Shown: positions 24,967 to 33,416 of the stretch, piece by piece | How positions within the stretch are numbered: position 1 is the stretch's first letter | Layout of the letters: the number at the start of each line of letters is the position of its first letter | Source: Candidatus Saccharimonadota bacterium | Lineage (GTDB): Bacteria > Patescibacteriota > Saccharimonadia > Saccharimonadales > Saccharimonadaceae | DNA: 64,000 nucleotides | Direction of reading: 5' to 3' | Assembly: GCA_028286285.1 (NCBI GenBank) | Contig: JAQBRV010000002.1 | Coordinates: 221,457 to 285,456, forward strand | The notes under the pieces: generated by a model | The model's database searches: none | What the model was told of the DNA's origin: nothing | Seen by the model: the letters and a program-made list of their open reading frames with translations, nothing else | Translations under genes and position numbers: made by a program

Positions 24967-25587
24967 TTACGCCTCCTCTTTCACGAGCCAGTTTTTGATA
25001 ACTGGGATCGCTGCTGGTGCCAACACGATGTGGTCAGCGTTCAAAATGTGGTAAACACTCAGGTAGGTTGCACGAATCACAAGAACATTTTGGATGTTAC
25101 TCGTGGCACGTAGCAATGCTGGCGTCTTTTCGTCGACAACGATGAGTGTCTTACGAGCAAACTTGTTGTCAGCCAGAAATTTGACGATCTCAGCTGTCTT
25201 ACCAGTAGTCTTGACGTCTTTGACGACAATCTTTTTAGCATCGTTAGCCAGTGTCAGTGCTTGCTTCACAGCCACGCGTTTACTGGTGGTTGACAATCGC
25301 TTCGTGTAGTTTTCGTTACCCCGTGGGCCAAAGACCACACCACCACCACGCCAGATAGGGTTACGTGATGAACCGAAACGAGCTCGGCCGGTACCCTTTT
25401 GTTTCCATGGTTTCTTACCACCACCACGGACTTCACCGCGCTGGAGAGTTGTTGCGCTAGCCTGGCGAGAGTTCGCTAGGTAGCTGTCGTAGGCGAGCTT
25501 TAGTAGCTCGTGATTAGTCACCTCAACCTTAAATACTTCTTTAGGAAGAGCGGTCGAAGTTGTTGCTGGTTTGGTTGTTTCAGCCAT
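24967..25587 (-). CDS. rplD: Ribosomal protein uL4
   Basis: 206 residues. RGEVRGGGKKPWKQKGTGRARFGSSRNPIWRGGG is the long internal loop of L4 that lines the exit tunnel. In many bacteria L4 represses its own operon through the leader; a candidate leader hairpin is present at 26223-26275. Confidence 0.97.
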   Translation of the reverse strand: MAETTKPATTSTALPKEVFKVEVTNHELLKLAYDSYLANSRQASATTLQRGEVRGGGKKPWKQKGTGRARFGSSRNPIWRGGGVVFGPRGNENYTKRLSTTSKRVAVKQALTLANDAKKIVVKDVKTTGKTAEIVKFLADNKFARKTLIVVDEKTPALLRATSNIQNVLVIRATYLSVYHILNADHIVLAPAAIPVIKNWLVKEEA

Positions 25588-26201
25588 TATGCTTTCCCTC
25601 CGATAACGATCAGACCTTTACGGGGACCTGGCACCGCGCCTTTGAGGCCGATGAGGTTGTTGGTGAGATCGACATAGGCAACTTCAAGATTTTTGACAGT
25701 CACTTGGTCGTGACCCATTCGGCCCGCCATGCGCTTTCCCTTGAAGACCTTCTGTGGATACATTGATCCAATCGAACCAGGTTTACGGACGTTACCGTTA
25801 CCACCGTGAGTCTTTTTACTAGTATTAAAGTTGTGGCGTTTTACGGTTCCCGCAAAACCCTTACCTTTGCTGGTGCCTGTGGCGTCAACCACATCACCGA
25901 GTACAAAAGTACTGACGTCAATCGTGCTCCCTACCGAGAGGCCCTCTGGTAGTTCTGCAACACGAAATTCCCGAATGTGCTTCGGATTCACTTGAGCTGG
26001 TTTTGTATGACCAGCAACGGCCTTGCTCAGGTTCTTACCCTCACCATATGCCACTTGAACTGCGTTGTAGCCGTCGGATTCGACAGACTTCACCTGAGTC
26101 ACAGTCACAGGGCCAGCTTGAATCAACGTGACTGGAATAGCCGCGCCGCTCTCGCTAATGATTTGGGTCATACCAATTTTGGTACCGAGAAGTGCTTTCA
26201 T
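25587..26201 (-). CDS. rplC: Ribosomal protein uL3
   Basis: 204 residues from MKALLGTKIGMTQI at 26199-26201. A GTG 15 bases upstream is in frame, but GGGAG then lies at the right distance to serve the ATG. FAGTVKRHNFNTSKKTHGGNGNVRKPGSIGS-type loop and GRMGHDQVTVKNLEV are diagnostic. First gene of the superoperon here, because rpsJ is separate. Confidence 0.96.
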   Translation of the reverse strand: MKALLGTKIGMTQIISESGAAIPVTLIQAGPVTVTQVKSVESDGYNAVQVAYGEGKNLSKAVAGHTKPAQVNPKHIREFRVAELPEGLSVGSTIDVSTFVLGDVVDATGTSKGKGFAGTVKRHNFNTSKKTHGGNGNVRKPGSIGSMYPQKVFKGKRMAGRMGHDQVTVKNLEVAYVDLTNNLIGLKGAVPGPRKGLIVIGGKA

Positions 26202-26222
26202 TGCATTCGCTCCCACTTAAAA

Positions 26223-26275
26223 CTCTTGGTGGGAGGGGGTTTCTACAGATTGCAGACCTACCAATTCACCAAGAG
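26223..26275 (-). promoter_or_regulatory. rplC leader stem-loop (candidate autoregulatory site)
   Basis: CTCTTGGTG and CACCAAGAG form a perfect 9-bp outer stem 53 bases across. Inside, TCTGCA-ATC-TGTAGA forms a second stem. The structure ends about 20 bases before the rplC start, right next to the ribosome binding site. Its place matches the S10-operon leader controlled by L4 in enterobacteria, but the sequence is not the same. Confidence 0.55.
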
Positions 26276-26282
26276 AGACTTG

Positions 26283-26296
26283 TTATTACGTAATAA
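26283..26296. promoter_or_regulatory. 14-bp perfect palindrome after the rplC promoter
   Basis: TTATTACGTAATAA lies just after the predicted transcription start, where an operator would be. No known repressor site was matched; AT-rich chance is possible. Confidence 0.35.
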
Positions 26297-26307
26297 GTTA
26301 CCAATTG

Positions 26308-26337
26308 ATAATAACAGATACTGACTACTGTTGTCAA
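26308..26337 (-). promoter_or_regulatory. Promoter of the S10-spc-alpha superoperon
   Basis: A perfect TTGACA, 18-base spacer and TATTAT on the minus strand, about 107 bases before the rplC ATG. It is the only strong promoter seen upstream of the 15-kb cluster. Confidence 0.8.
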
Positions 26338-26355
26338 CACTGGTCTACGGGAAAA

Positions 26356-26727
26356 CTATCCCATATTGCCAATTAATACGACAAGGAGGATAACCTGCGC
26401 AACAGCAATGGAAATCGCTACAACAGCAAGCAATTTTCTGTTAACAGAAGTTTGTTTGAAAAGTAACATAGTACCACTCACAAATGAAACAAGTGAGAAA
26501 ACATCAAGTACATTAGCTGTGACCGCATGAAGGAGGTTAAATATAATCCCAGAAAATCCACTGAAGATTCCTTCGTCCAGCCTAAAAGTGGTTACTAGAA
26601 TCACGAATAGTAGGCAGGTACTCATGCCAATAAAGCTAACTTTGAGTACAAGGTAGAGAGTATCTTCTGGTGAAACGCGCGGATTCATCTTGAAGTTAAA
26701 TATAACAGCTTTAAAACGTCTGGGCAA
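26356..26727 (-). CDS. Small membrane protein of unknown function
   Basis: About 123 residues from a TTG start; an internal ATG at 26688 (MNPRVSPEDTLYLVLK) is the alternative, giving 110 residues. Three or four hydrophobic segments are visible (VSFIGMSTCLLFVILVTTF, ANVLDVFSLVSFVSGTMLLF, LAVVAISIAVAQVILLVVL). No family recognised. It lies between rplC and the next membrane gene on the same strand. Confidence 0.5.
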   Translation of the reverse strand: MPRRFKAVIFNFKMNPRVSPEDTLYLVLKVSFIGMSTCLLFVILVTTFRLDEGIFSGFSGIIFNLLHAVTANVLDVFSLVSFVSGTMLLFKQTSVNRKLLAVVAISIAVAQVILLVVLIGNMG

Positions 26728-26766
26728 TCTATTTTCCAGCTCTTGGTCATCGATTGTTGCAACACA

Positions 26767-27093
26767 TTAAATAAGAATGCCAGCGGGGTAAAAATAGGTA
26801 ATAATTCCGACTGCGATCAGCGCTGCGTACCAAATCTTTCGATCAGTTTGAAATCTTTCAAATCGACTAACGATGATAAGGCCGAGGAAGAGTCCGACTG
26901 GTATGGCACGAAACGTCATGCCAAACCATAATAGTGGCTGGCTGAATTTTATCCAAAATGAGGCGCTCAATAGACACAGCACCAGCTTTAGAAGATATTC
27001 GCCGTCACTTTCAAACACTTTCTCATAGCCCCTGCGGCTAAAGGCTCGATTGCGGGCGTATGTCCTTGGTCGTTTTGTTTGTTTTCGTGCCAT
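26767..27093 (-). CDS. Small membrane protein of unknown function
   Basis: 108 residues. A basic N-terminus (MARKQTKRPRTYARNRAFSR) is followed by three hydrophobic stretches. The positive N-terminus should stay in the cytoplasm. GGAGG lies just before the ATG and TATAGT eleven bases before it. Probably in one unit with the 123-aa membrane protein gene. No family recognised. Confidence 0.6.
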   Translation of the reverse strand: MARKQTKRPRTYARNRAFSRRGYEKVFESDGEYLLKLVLCLLSASFWIKFSQPLLWFGMTFRAIPVGLFLGLIIVSRFERFQTDRKIWYAALIAVGIITYFYPAGILI

Positions 27094-27104
27094 ATCCTCC
27101 CGCC

Positions 27105-27110
27105 ACTATA
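27105..27110 (-). promoter_or_regulatory. Extended -10 of the 108-aa membrane gene
   Basis: TGC-TATAGT with an 11-base gap containing GGGAGG before the ATG. Confidence 0.55.
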
Positions 27111-27121
27111 GCATAAAATGC

Positions 27122-27151
27122 TTGCGTTTGTAGTCTGTTTAATGAGATAAT
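27122..27151 (+). promoter_or_regulatory. Promoter of the 83-aa plus-strand gene
   Basis: TTGCGT, 18-base spacer, GATAAT preceded by TGA (extended -10). The leader is about 35 bases with AAGGATAAG before the ATG. Confidence 0.55.
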
Positions 27152-27192
27152 GCTAGCAATAGGATAAATATGAGATAAGGATAAGAATAACA

Positions 27193-27444
27193 ATGGCAAC
27201 AATAGCTTCAGCAAAGAAAAAACCGGCTCTGAGTTCTAAGAGAACAAGCAAATCGCCACAGTATGTATCATTTCGTATTTCAAAAACAGATCGTCCATTT
27301 ATTAGCTTTGAACTGACACGTCAGTCATTTTACTGGTTTCTTCTCAGCCTTGTGATATTGCTACTGGGTCTTTACATCATCTTTTTGCATGTCAAAATTG
27401 TCGACATGTATCACCAGCTGGATGCCGCACGGATTATGCTATAG
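27193..27444 (+). CDS. Single-span membrane protein of unknown function
   Basis: 83 residues. About 45 basic, Ser/Lys-rich residues come first, then one strong membrane helix (FYWFLLSLVILLLGLYIIFL) and a short C-terminal part (HVKIVDMYHQLDAARIML). It has its own promoter and a terminator, and lies alone on the plus strand inside the ribosomal region. No family recognised. Confidence 0.65.
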   Translation: MATIASAKKKPALSSKRTSKSPQYVSFRISKTDRPFISFELTRQSFYWFLLSLVILLLGLYIIFLHVKIVDMYHQLDAARIML

Positions 27445-27460
27445 AGACGGCTATAGTATC

Positions 27461-27504
27461 GCATAAATAAAGACCCGACATATCTGCCGGGTCTTTATTT
27501 ATGC
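27461..27504. terminator. Strong bidirectional terminator
   Basis: A perfect 17-bp stem (GCATAAATAAAGACCCG with its complement) and a 10-base loop; A/T-rich ends act as T tracts on both strands. It serves the 83-aa gene and rpsJ, which converge here. Confidence 0.92.
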
Positions 27505-27514
27505 AACAGCCTTG

Positions 27515-27835
27515 TTACATACGAATTTCTGCATCAACACCAGCTGGAAGGCTGAGGTTTTGCAGGCTATCGATCGTCTTTGGCGTGGCATTGGTGATAT
27601 CGATCAAACGCTTGTGAACACGCATTTCGAACGCTTCACCACCCATTTTGTAGACGTGTGGGCTTTTCACCACTGTAAAAGTGCTGCGACGAGTTGGCAG
27701 TGGCACAGGACCAGCGATGCTGGCACCGGTACGAACCGCCGTGTCGATAATTTGTTTTGCTGATTGGTCAATGACCTTGTGGTCATAGGCCTTGAGGCGA
27801 ATACGGATCCGTAGACCCGGCTCTTTTTCTGCCAT
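27515..27835 (-). CDS. rpsJ: Ribosomal protein uS10
   Basis: 106 residues. [20 protein letters not shown] and [20 protein letters not shown] are diagnostic. 30S head protein and NusB partner in antitermination. It has its own promoter, AAGGAG ribosome site and terminator, and is separated from rplC by three small membrane-protein genes, unlike the usual rpsJ-rplC start of the S10 operon. Confidence 0.97.
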   Translation of the reverse strand: MAEKEPGLRIRIRLKAYDHKVIDQSAKQIIDTAVRTGASIAGPVPLPTRRSTFTVVKSPHVYKMGGEAFEMRVHKRLIDITNATPKTIDSLQNLSLPAGVDAEIRM

Positions 27836-27937
27836 GAGTGTAACTCCTTGTTGGTGCTATACCGTAACCTCTGCTCGATTCGTAGCAACGACGCTTACGT
27901 CTGGCTGAGTTCTCGGTATGATTAATAATACTTTCGA

Positions 27938-27966
27938 AGTATACAACGCATCTGTAAAAATGTCTA
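27938..27966 (-). promoter_or_regulatory. Promoter of rpsJ
   Basis: TAGACA, 17-base spacer, TATACT on the minus strand. It gives a leader of about 95 bases. Confidence 0.75.
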
Positions 27967-27992
27967 GGGCTGCGTACATCTTGATACTAAAT

Positions 27993-28021
27993 AAATACCT
28001 CCGATTGCTCGGAGGTATTTT
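27993..28021 (-). terminator. Terminator of tuf
   Basis: AAATACCTCCGA and TCGGAGGTATTT pair around a 4-base loop, 20 bases after the tuf stop. The T tract on the minus strand is interrupted (TATTTATTT). Confidence 0.85.
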
Positions 28022-28040
28022 GGATAATCAGGAGATCTGA

Positions 28041-29222
28041 TTATTTAGTGATCTTGGTCACCACACCAGCACCAACAGTACGGCCACCTTCACGAATCGC
28101 GAAGTTCAGACCTTGTTCCATAGCGATTGGGGCGAGTAGCTTTACTTTGAAAGTAAGCGTGTCACCTGGCATCACCATTTCTTTGTCAGCTGGAAGCTCA
28201 ACTTCACCGGTCACGTCAGTTGTACGGAAGTAAAACTGTGGTTTGTAACCCTTGGTGAAAGGTGTGTGTCGGCCACCTTCTTCTTTTTTGAGGATGTAGA
28301 CTTCAGCATCAAATTCGGTGTGCGGAGTAATTGAACCTGGTTTTGCAAGCACTTGACCGCGTTCAATTTGTTCGCGCTCAATACCACGAAGCAGGATACC
28401 GGCGTTGTCACCAGCTTGACCTTGGTCGAGGTTCTTTTTGAAGGCTTCAATACCAGTCACGACAGATTGCTGTGAATCTTTCACACCAACAATTTCAACT
28501 GGGTCGTTGATTTTGATGATACCCTGTTCGATACGTCCAGTCGCAACAGTTCCACGACCTTTGATCGAGAAAACGTCTTCAATAGGCATCAGGAATGGCT
28601 TGTCGAGGTCGCGAGTTGGCTCTGGAACGTAGTCATCAAGTGCTTTTACAAGCTCCATGATAGCGTCTTCAGAGGCAGCATCGCCTTCGAGAGCCTTGGT
28701 CGCAGAACCCTTGATGATTGGAGCGTCTTCGTCGAAACCGTTCTTAGCAAGTAGCTCACGGATGTCCATTTCAACTAGTTCAACGAGTTCAGGGTCAGCC
28801 AAGTCCATTTTGTTCAGGAAGACCACAATCTTTGGCACACCAACTTGCTTCGCAAGCAGAACGTGCTCACGAGTCTGTGGTAGTGGGCCATCGTTTGCAG
28901 CTACCACAAGGATAGCGCCGTCGATCTGAGCTGCACCAGTAATCATGTTTTTGACGTAGTCGGCGTGACCTGGCATGTCGACGTGAGCATAGTGACGAGC
29001 TTCTGACTCGTACTCCTGGTGAGATGAAGCGATGGTAATACCACGAGCTCGCTCTTCAGGTGCGTTGTCAATTTGGGCATAGTCAACTTTTTTGTTGGTG
29101 TCGCTTGGTAGACGCTTTGCAAGTACAGCGGTGATCGCCGCAGTTAGTGTAGTTTTTCCGTGGTCAACGTGACCCATAGTACCGACGTTTACATGCGGCT
29201 TGGTTCGATCGAAATCTGCCAT
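28041..29222 (-). CDS. tuf: Elongation factor Tu
   Basis: 393 residues. G1 GHVDHGKTT, switch [14 protein letters not shown] and NKMD are all present, followed by beta-barrel domains 2 and 3 ([26 protein letters not shown]). GTPase that brings aminoacyl-tRNA to the ribosome. Own promoter, a leader of about 65 bases and AGAGGAG ribosome site. Confidence 0.98.
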   Translation of the reverse strand: MADFDRTKPHVNVGTMGHVDHGKTTLTAAITAVLAKRLPSDTNKKVDYAQIDNAPEERARGITIASSHQEYESEARHYAHVDMPGHADYVKNMITGAAQIDGAILVVAANDGPLPQTREHVLLAKQVGVPKIVVFLNKMDLADPELVELVEMDIRELLAKNGFDEDAPIIKGSATKALEGDAASEDAIMELVKALDDYVPEPTRDLDKPFLMPIEDVFSIKGRGTVATGRIEQGIIKINDPVEIVGVKDSQQSVVTGIEAFKKNLDQGQAGDNAGILLRGIEREQIERGQVLAKPGSITPHTEFDAEVYILKKEEGGRHTPFTKGYKPQFYFRTTDVTGEVELPADKEMVMPGDTLTFKVKLLAPIAMEQGLNFAIREGGRTVGAGVVTKITK

Positions 29223-29293
29223 GTGGATTGTTCTCCTCTTGAATTGATAATTTTCGCGTGCAGTCTATAAAGACCCCACGACGTATGTGCTCG

Positions 29294-29322
29294 ATTATAC
29301 AGGGTTTTTATCAGTTAGTAAA
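29294..29322 (-). promoter_or_regulatory. Promoter of tuf
   Basis: TTTACT, 17-base spacer, TATAAT on the minus strand. Confidence 0.8.
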
Positions 29323-29334
29323 TAGATTTTCGTA

Positions 29335-31422
29335 CTATTTACTACTGCGTTTCTCAATGATTTCTTGAGCAACGTTTGGTGGTACTTCCTCGTATTGGGC
29401 AAGCTCCATAGTGCTAGCGGCACGGCCTTGACTCATTGAGCGAATGTCGTTAGTGTAGCCGAACATACTGGCCAATGGCACGATAGCTCGAACGAGCTTA
29501 GCGCCACCCTGAAGGTCCTCCATAGCCTCAATCCGTCCACGACGTGAGTTAAGGTCACCGATAACATCACCCATGAACTCTTCGGGGGTGGTTACTTCTA
29601 GTTTCATGACCGGCTCGAGAAGAATCGGTTTTGCTGCTCGGATACCTTCGCGCGTTGCGAGGCTACCGGCCAACTTAAAGGCGAGTTCGCTTGAGTCGAC
29701 ATCGTGATAGCTTCCGTCATAAAGAGTCGCCTTGATGTCAACCACAGGATAACCAGCGATCACACCACCGTCAAGAGTCTCACGCACACCTTGTTCAACA
29801 GGCTTGCGGTACTCTTGCGGCACCACACCACCCTTGATCGCGTCGATGAATTCGAAGCCTTTGCCTGATTCATTCGGCTCGAAGCGGATCCAGACGTCAC
29901 CGTACTGACCACGTCCACCAGATTGCTTAGCATGTTTACCTTGAACCTCAGACGTACCTTTGATCGATTCACGGAACGCAACTTGAGGCTCACCAATGTT
30001 GGCTTCCACCTTAAACTCGCGCTTCATGCGGTCGATCAGGATATCAAGGTGCAGTTCACCCATTCCTGACATGATCGTCTGACCAGTTTCCTCATCAGTG
30101 TGGACACGGAACGTCGGGTCTTCCTCAGCGAGTCGCTGCAGAGCAATGCCCATCTTCTCTTGGTCAGCCTTTGTCTTTGGCTCAACAGCGATAGACACAG
30201 GCGGCTCAGGGAAATCAATACTTTCGAGCTGAATTGGGTGTGCCACATCAGCCAGAGTCGCACCAGTAAAGGTGTTTTTCAGACCAACGACGGCAGCGAT
30301 GTCACCCGTGCCGATTTCAGAAATATCTTCGCGCTTGTCGGCGTGCATACGCACAATACGACCAACGCGTTCTTTTTCACCTGTTGTAGTGTTGAGGACG
30401 TAGCTTCCAGCCGTTAGTTTGCCGCTGTAGACTCGCACGAAGATCAACTTCCCGACAAATGGATCGGTTGCGATCTTAAAGGCAAGGCCAGCCAGTGGCT
30501 CTTTGTCTTCAGGTTTGCGTTCGATTTGATCACCGGTTTTAGGGTTAATGCCCCAAATAGATTCAACATCAAGTGGGGACGGCAAGTAGTCAACCACGAG
30601 GTCAAGTACTTTTTCAACCATCACACCACGGCCATCACCACCGGTTACGAGGTAGAAATCACCAGCCAGCACGCGCTTACGCAGGGCTGCTTTTAGCTCG
30701 GGCAGGGTGATTGAGGCTTCGCCCTTTTCAAGGAAGCGTTCGAATAGTTCGTCTTCTGCTTCAACCGCCGCTTCAACCAGCAGGCTGCGAGCATTGGTCG
30801 CTTTTTCAACCATGTCAGCCGGAATCTCGCTCTCGACCATTTCGTGGTCAGAAAAGTCACCGTAGGTGTAGGCTTTCATCTCAACCAGGTCAACAACGCC
30901 ATTGATGTCCTTTTCAAAGCCAATTGGCAGGTGAACAGGCAGGGCGTTCTTTGACAAGCGGTTGTGAATGGTACCGAGGGATTTGTAGAAATCACCACCC
31001 GTTTGGTTGATTTTGTTGATGAAACAGATACGGGGCACGCCGTATTTGTTAGCTTGTCGCCAGACAGTTTCAGTTTGGGCTTCGACACCCATCTTACCGT
31101 CAAAGACCGTCACCGCACCGTCGAGGACACGAAGTGAACGCTCTACTTCAGCGGTAAAGTCAATGTGACCTGGTGTGTCAATGATGTTGATCTTGTGATC
31201 TTTCCAAAAAGCAGTCACCGCAGCAGACGTAATCGTGATGCCACGTTCACGCTCTTGTTCCATCCAGTCAGTCGTTGTCTCACCTTCGTGTACAGCACCA
31301 ATTTTGTGTGAAAGTCCCGTTCGATACAAAATACCTTCGGTTGTGGTAGTTTTACCTGCATCGATATGCGCGATAATTCCAATATTGCGATAGTCCTTTA
31401 GGGGGACATTCTTTACTGCCAT
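29335..31422 (-). CDS. fusA: Elongation factor G
   Basis: 695 residues, normal length. [38 protein letters not shown] and NKINQTGGD form the G domain; domain IV has [16 protein letters not shown] and domain [17 protein letters not shown]. GTPase for translocation and, with RRF, recycling. Transcribed from an extended -10, with AAGGAAAAG as ribosome site. Confidence 0.98.
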   Translation of the reverse strand: MAVKNVPLKDYRNIGIIAHIDAGKTTTTEGILYRTGLSHKIGAVHEGETTTDWMEQERERGITITSAAVTAFWKDHKINIIDTPGHIDFTAEVERSLRVLDGAVTVFDGKMGVEAQTETVWRQANKYGVPRICFINKINQTGGDFYKSLGTIHNRLSKNALPVHLPIGFEKDINGVVDLVEMKAYTYGDFSDHEMVESEIPADMVEKATNARSLLVEAAVEAEDELFERFLEKGEASITLPELKAALRKRVLAGDFYLVTGGDGRGVMVEKVLDLVVDYLPSPLDVESIWGINPKTGDQIERKPEDKEPLAGLAFKIATDPFVGKLIFVRVYSGKLTAGSYVLNTTTGEKERVGRIVRMHADKREDISEIGTGDIAAVVGLKNTFTGATLADVAHPIQLESIDFPEPPVSIAVEPKTKADQEKMGIALQRLAEEDPTFRVHTDEETGQTIMSGMGELHLDILIDRMKREFKVEANIGEPQVAFRESIKGTSEVQGKHAKQSGGRGQYGDVWIRFEPNESGKGFEFIDAIKGGVVPQEYRKPVEQGVRETLDGGVIAGYPVVDIKATLYDGSYHDVDSSELAFKLAGSLATREGIRAAKPILLEPVMKLEVTTPEEFMGDVIGDLNSRRGRIEAMEDLQGGAKLVRAIVPLASMFGYTNDIRSMSQGRAASTMELAQYEEVPPNVAQEIIEKRSSK

Positions 31423-31483
31423 AGGGTTATACTTTTCCTTCGATTACTTAATTTTTGCCATAAAAAATAGCACTTTACAGGTA

Positions 31484-31489
31484 ATTATA
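31484..31489 (-). promoter_or_regulatory. Extended -10 of fusA
   Basis: TGG-TATAAT on the minus strand; no convincing -35. The leader would be about 55 bases. Confidence 0.6.
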
Positions 31490-31509
31490 CCAAATTTTAT
31501 ATCCTTTTA

Positions 31510-32223
31510 CTACTGTTTATCCGGATGATGGTAGCTTTCTACTAAAATCTTAAGATCTGCGTCTAGCTCCTGTGGTGTTTGGACACTATTGTGTAGATCG
31601 CGCTCAAGTAGGATATCTTTTATTGCTTCACGACCTGCACTGAAAACATAACCAAAGGAAGCACGAAAGACATTGCCGAACATTGCCAGTGCTGGGTGAG
31701 TGTCATCGATTCGATCGAGGAGCTCAATATAGGGCTGCTCTACACATGCGAGCTCTCTTGCGCCGATTTCGATCACTGCAGCACCCTTAGCTTCACAAGC
31801 AGCTTTTTCATCTATGTTTTTGAGTGCATCTTCACTAACTGATCGTATAAATTGAAGCCGCGCCAACCATACATTTCTCCACTCGTCTTTTTCGATGTTG
31901 AGTTCTTGACTCATTGAATCAAGAGTTGTGAGTGCGATTATCATACCGGACATGAACGTTTTTGCCCGTTGAAGCTCTGGATCAAATGTGAGAACGCCCT
32001 CCCGATATTCAACTGGTTCGACGAACTTTCCGAACTCAAACAGTTTGTTAACTAAACCGATTCCCAGTTGTTGCTGCAATACGAACAGATATTGCATATT
32101 GCGAGGCGTATGACCACCTTCCAATATCCTCACCCCGGCACTCATAGCAACCATTCTGTGATCGACTTGATCTAGTGGATTATATACTCTGTCATATCCT
32201 GATGGTATAGCCTCGATTGACAT
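31510..32223 (-). CDS. Unknown protein between rpsG and fusA
   Basis: 237 residues from MSIEAIPSGYDRVYNP at 32221-32223; the frame runs on into rpsG but the terminator and promoter lie in between. The protein looks mostly helical, with no membrane segment or signal peptide. No family recognised. TATAAT ends six bases before the ATG, so it is likely a leaderless single gene placed in the str operon. Confidence 0.7.
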   Translation of the reverse strand: MSIEAIPSGYDRVYNPLDQVDHRMVAMSAGVRILEGGHTPRNMQYLFVLQQQLGIGLVNKLFEFGKFVEPVEYREGVLTFDPELQRAKTFMSGMIIALTTLDSMSQELNIEKDEWRNVWLARLQFIRSVSEDALKNIDEKAACEAKGAAVIEIGARELACVEQPYIELLDRIDDTHPALAMFGNVFRASFGYVFSAGREAIKDILLERDLHNSVQTPQELDADLKILVESYHHPDKQ

Positions 32224-32229
32224 ATCAAA

Positions 32230-32235
32230 ATTATA
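32230..32235 (-). promoter_or_regulatory. -10 of the 237-aa gene, leaderless
   Basis: TATAAT with six bases (TTTGAT) to the ATG, directly after the rpsG terminator. Confidence 0.65.
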
Positions 32236-32239
32236 CAAT

Positions 32240-32269
32240 AAAACCACCCATTTATACACGGGTGGTTTT
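32240..32269 (-). terminator. Terminator of rpsL-rpsG
   Basis: AAAACCACCC and GGGTGGTTTT form a perfect 10-bp stem with a 10-base loop and T-rich ends. Confidence 0.88.
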
Positions 32270-32287
32270 ATGAGAGATAAAAAGTGT

Positions 32288-32767
32288 TTATCCGCGGGCA
32301 AAGTGAGCGAAAGCACGGTTGGCTTCGGCCATTTTGTGGGTGTCTTCTTTTTTCTTGTAGGCGTTGCCGGCTTCGTTGTAAGCGTCGACAATCTCAGCAG
32401 CCAAACGTTTTTCGTATGGCATACCCTTGCGGCTCCGAGCAGATTGTACCAACCAGCTAAATGCATAGTGCAGTTGGCGGTGTCCCTGAACTGGGAACGG
32501 AATCTGGTAGTTGGCACCACCGACACGGCGAGATTTTACTTCAAAGTTTGGTGCGATGTTCTTGAGCGCTTTTTCAAACACTTCAAGTGGGTCTTCGCTG
32601 TCGAGCTTCTTGGCCGCTTGTTCGAGCGCACCGTAGACGGCACGTTCGGCTAATAGCTTTTTGCCATCAAGCATTGACTTGTTGATAAGACGCTGCACAA
32701 GAACACTCTGATATTTACGATCAGGCTTCAGTTCACGTTGTAGTTTCTTGGTTACTTTACGAGGCAT
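32288..32767 (-). CDS. rpsG: Ribosomal protein uS7
   Basis: 159 residues. [39 protein letters not shown] and the C-terminal ANRAFAHFARG are typical. 30S head nucleator. Overlaps the rpsL stop by one base. Confidence 0.98.
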   Translation of the reverse strand: MPRKVTKKLQRELKPDRKYQSVLVQRLINKSMLDGKKLLAERAVYGALEQAAKKLDSEDPLEVFEKALKNIAPNFEVKSRRVGGANYQIPFPVQGHRQLHYAFSWLVQSARSRKGMPYEKRLAAEIVDAYNEAGNAYKKKEDTHKMAEANRAFAHFARG

Positions 32768-33180
32768 TACTTGCTCTCCTTCTTTGTACCGTACTTAGAA
32801 CGGCCTTGTTTGCGACCAGAGACACCTTGAAGGTCAAGGGCACCGCGCACAATGTGGTAACGAACACCTGGAAGGTCTGGCACACGTCCGCCACGAACCA
32901 ACACAACGGCGTGCTCCTGCAGGTTGTGACCTTCGCCACCAATGTATGCCCATACTTCTTGCTGGTTCGTCAAACGAACACGAGCGACCTTACGAAGAGC
33001 CGAGTTAGGCTTCTTTGGTGTTTTAGTGGTTACCTTGATACATACACCACGCTTGAGTGGACCGTTTTGCTCGTAGTAGCGAGTCTTGAGGGCATTATGA
33101 ATGCGTCCAAGAGCTGGCGACTTCGACTTCTTACCGGCTGTCTTGCGGGGTTTACGAACCAACTGATTGATTGTTGGCAT
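32767..33180 (-). CDS. rpsL: Ribosomal protein uS12
   Basis: 137 residues, with about 13 residues more than E. coli in the N-terminal part. [20 protein letters not shown] keeps the Lys at the decoding centre. The second streptomycin-site loop reads [10 protein letters not shown], with Pro101 where E. coli has Lys88. Own promoter with a leader of about 140 bases. Confidence 0.98.
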   Translation of the reverse strand: MPTINQLVRKPRKTAGKKSKSPALGRIHNALKTRYYEQNGPLKRGVCIKVTTKTPKKPNSALRKVARVRLTNQQEVWAYIGGEGHNLQEHAVVLVRGGRVPDLPGVRYHIVRGALDLQGVSGRKQGRSKYGTKKESK

Positions 33181-33326
33181 ATGAAAATATACTCCAGTTT
33201 AATAGTTATCTATTCGTACGATTTGGAATCAGCATCTCCGCCTCGTGTCATACCTTTTGGCAATCGCGCTATCTGTACACATCTACTTTGACAGCGTGAA
33301 TCCGAAAAGAGGAAACTCTAGGATAT
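33181..33326 (-). promoter_or_regulatory. Leader of the rpsL-rpsG operon
   Basis: About 140 untranslated bases between the promoter and the rpsL ATG. No strong hairpin, riboswitch or terminator was recognised; the ribosome site is weak (CTGGAG). Confidence 0.4.
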
Positions 33327-33355
33327 ACTATAGCAAAATTTGCCATTAGTATCAA
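33327..33355 (-). promoter_or_regulatory. Promoter of rpsL-rpsG
   Basis: TTGATA, 17-base spacer and TGC-TATAGT on the minus strand. Confidence 0.75.
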
Positions 33356-33416
33356 GGGTCGCTTGCTCATGCCTACACTTCATGGTCATATGACTAAGAT
33401 CCAATCACAACAAAAG

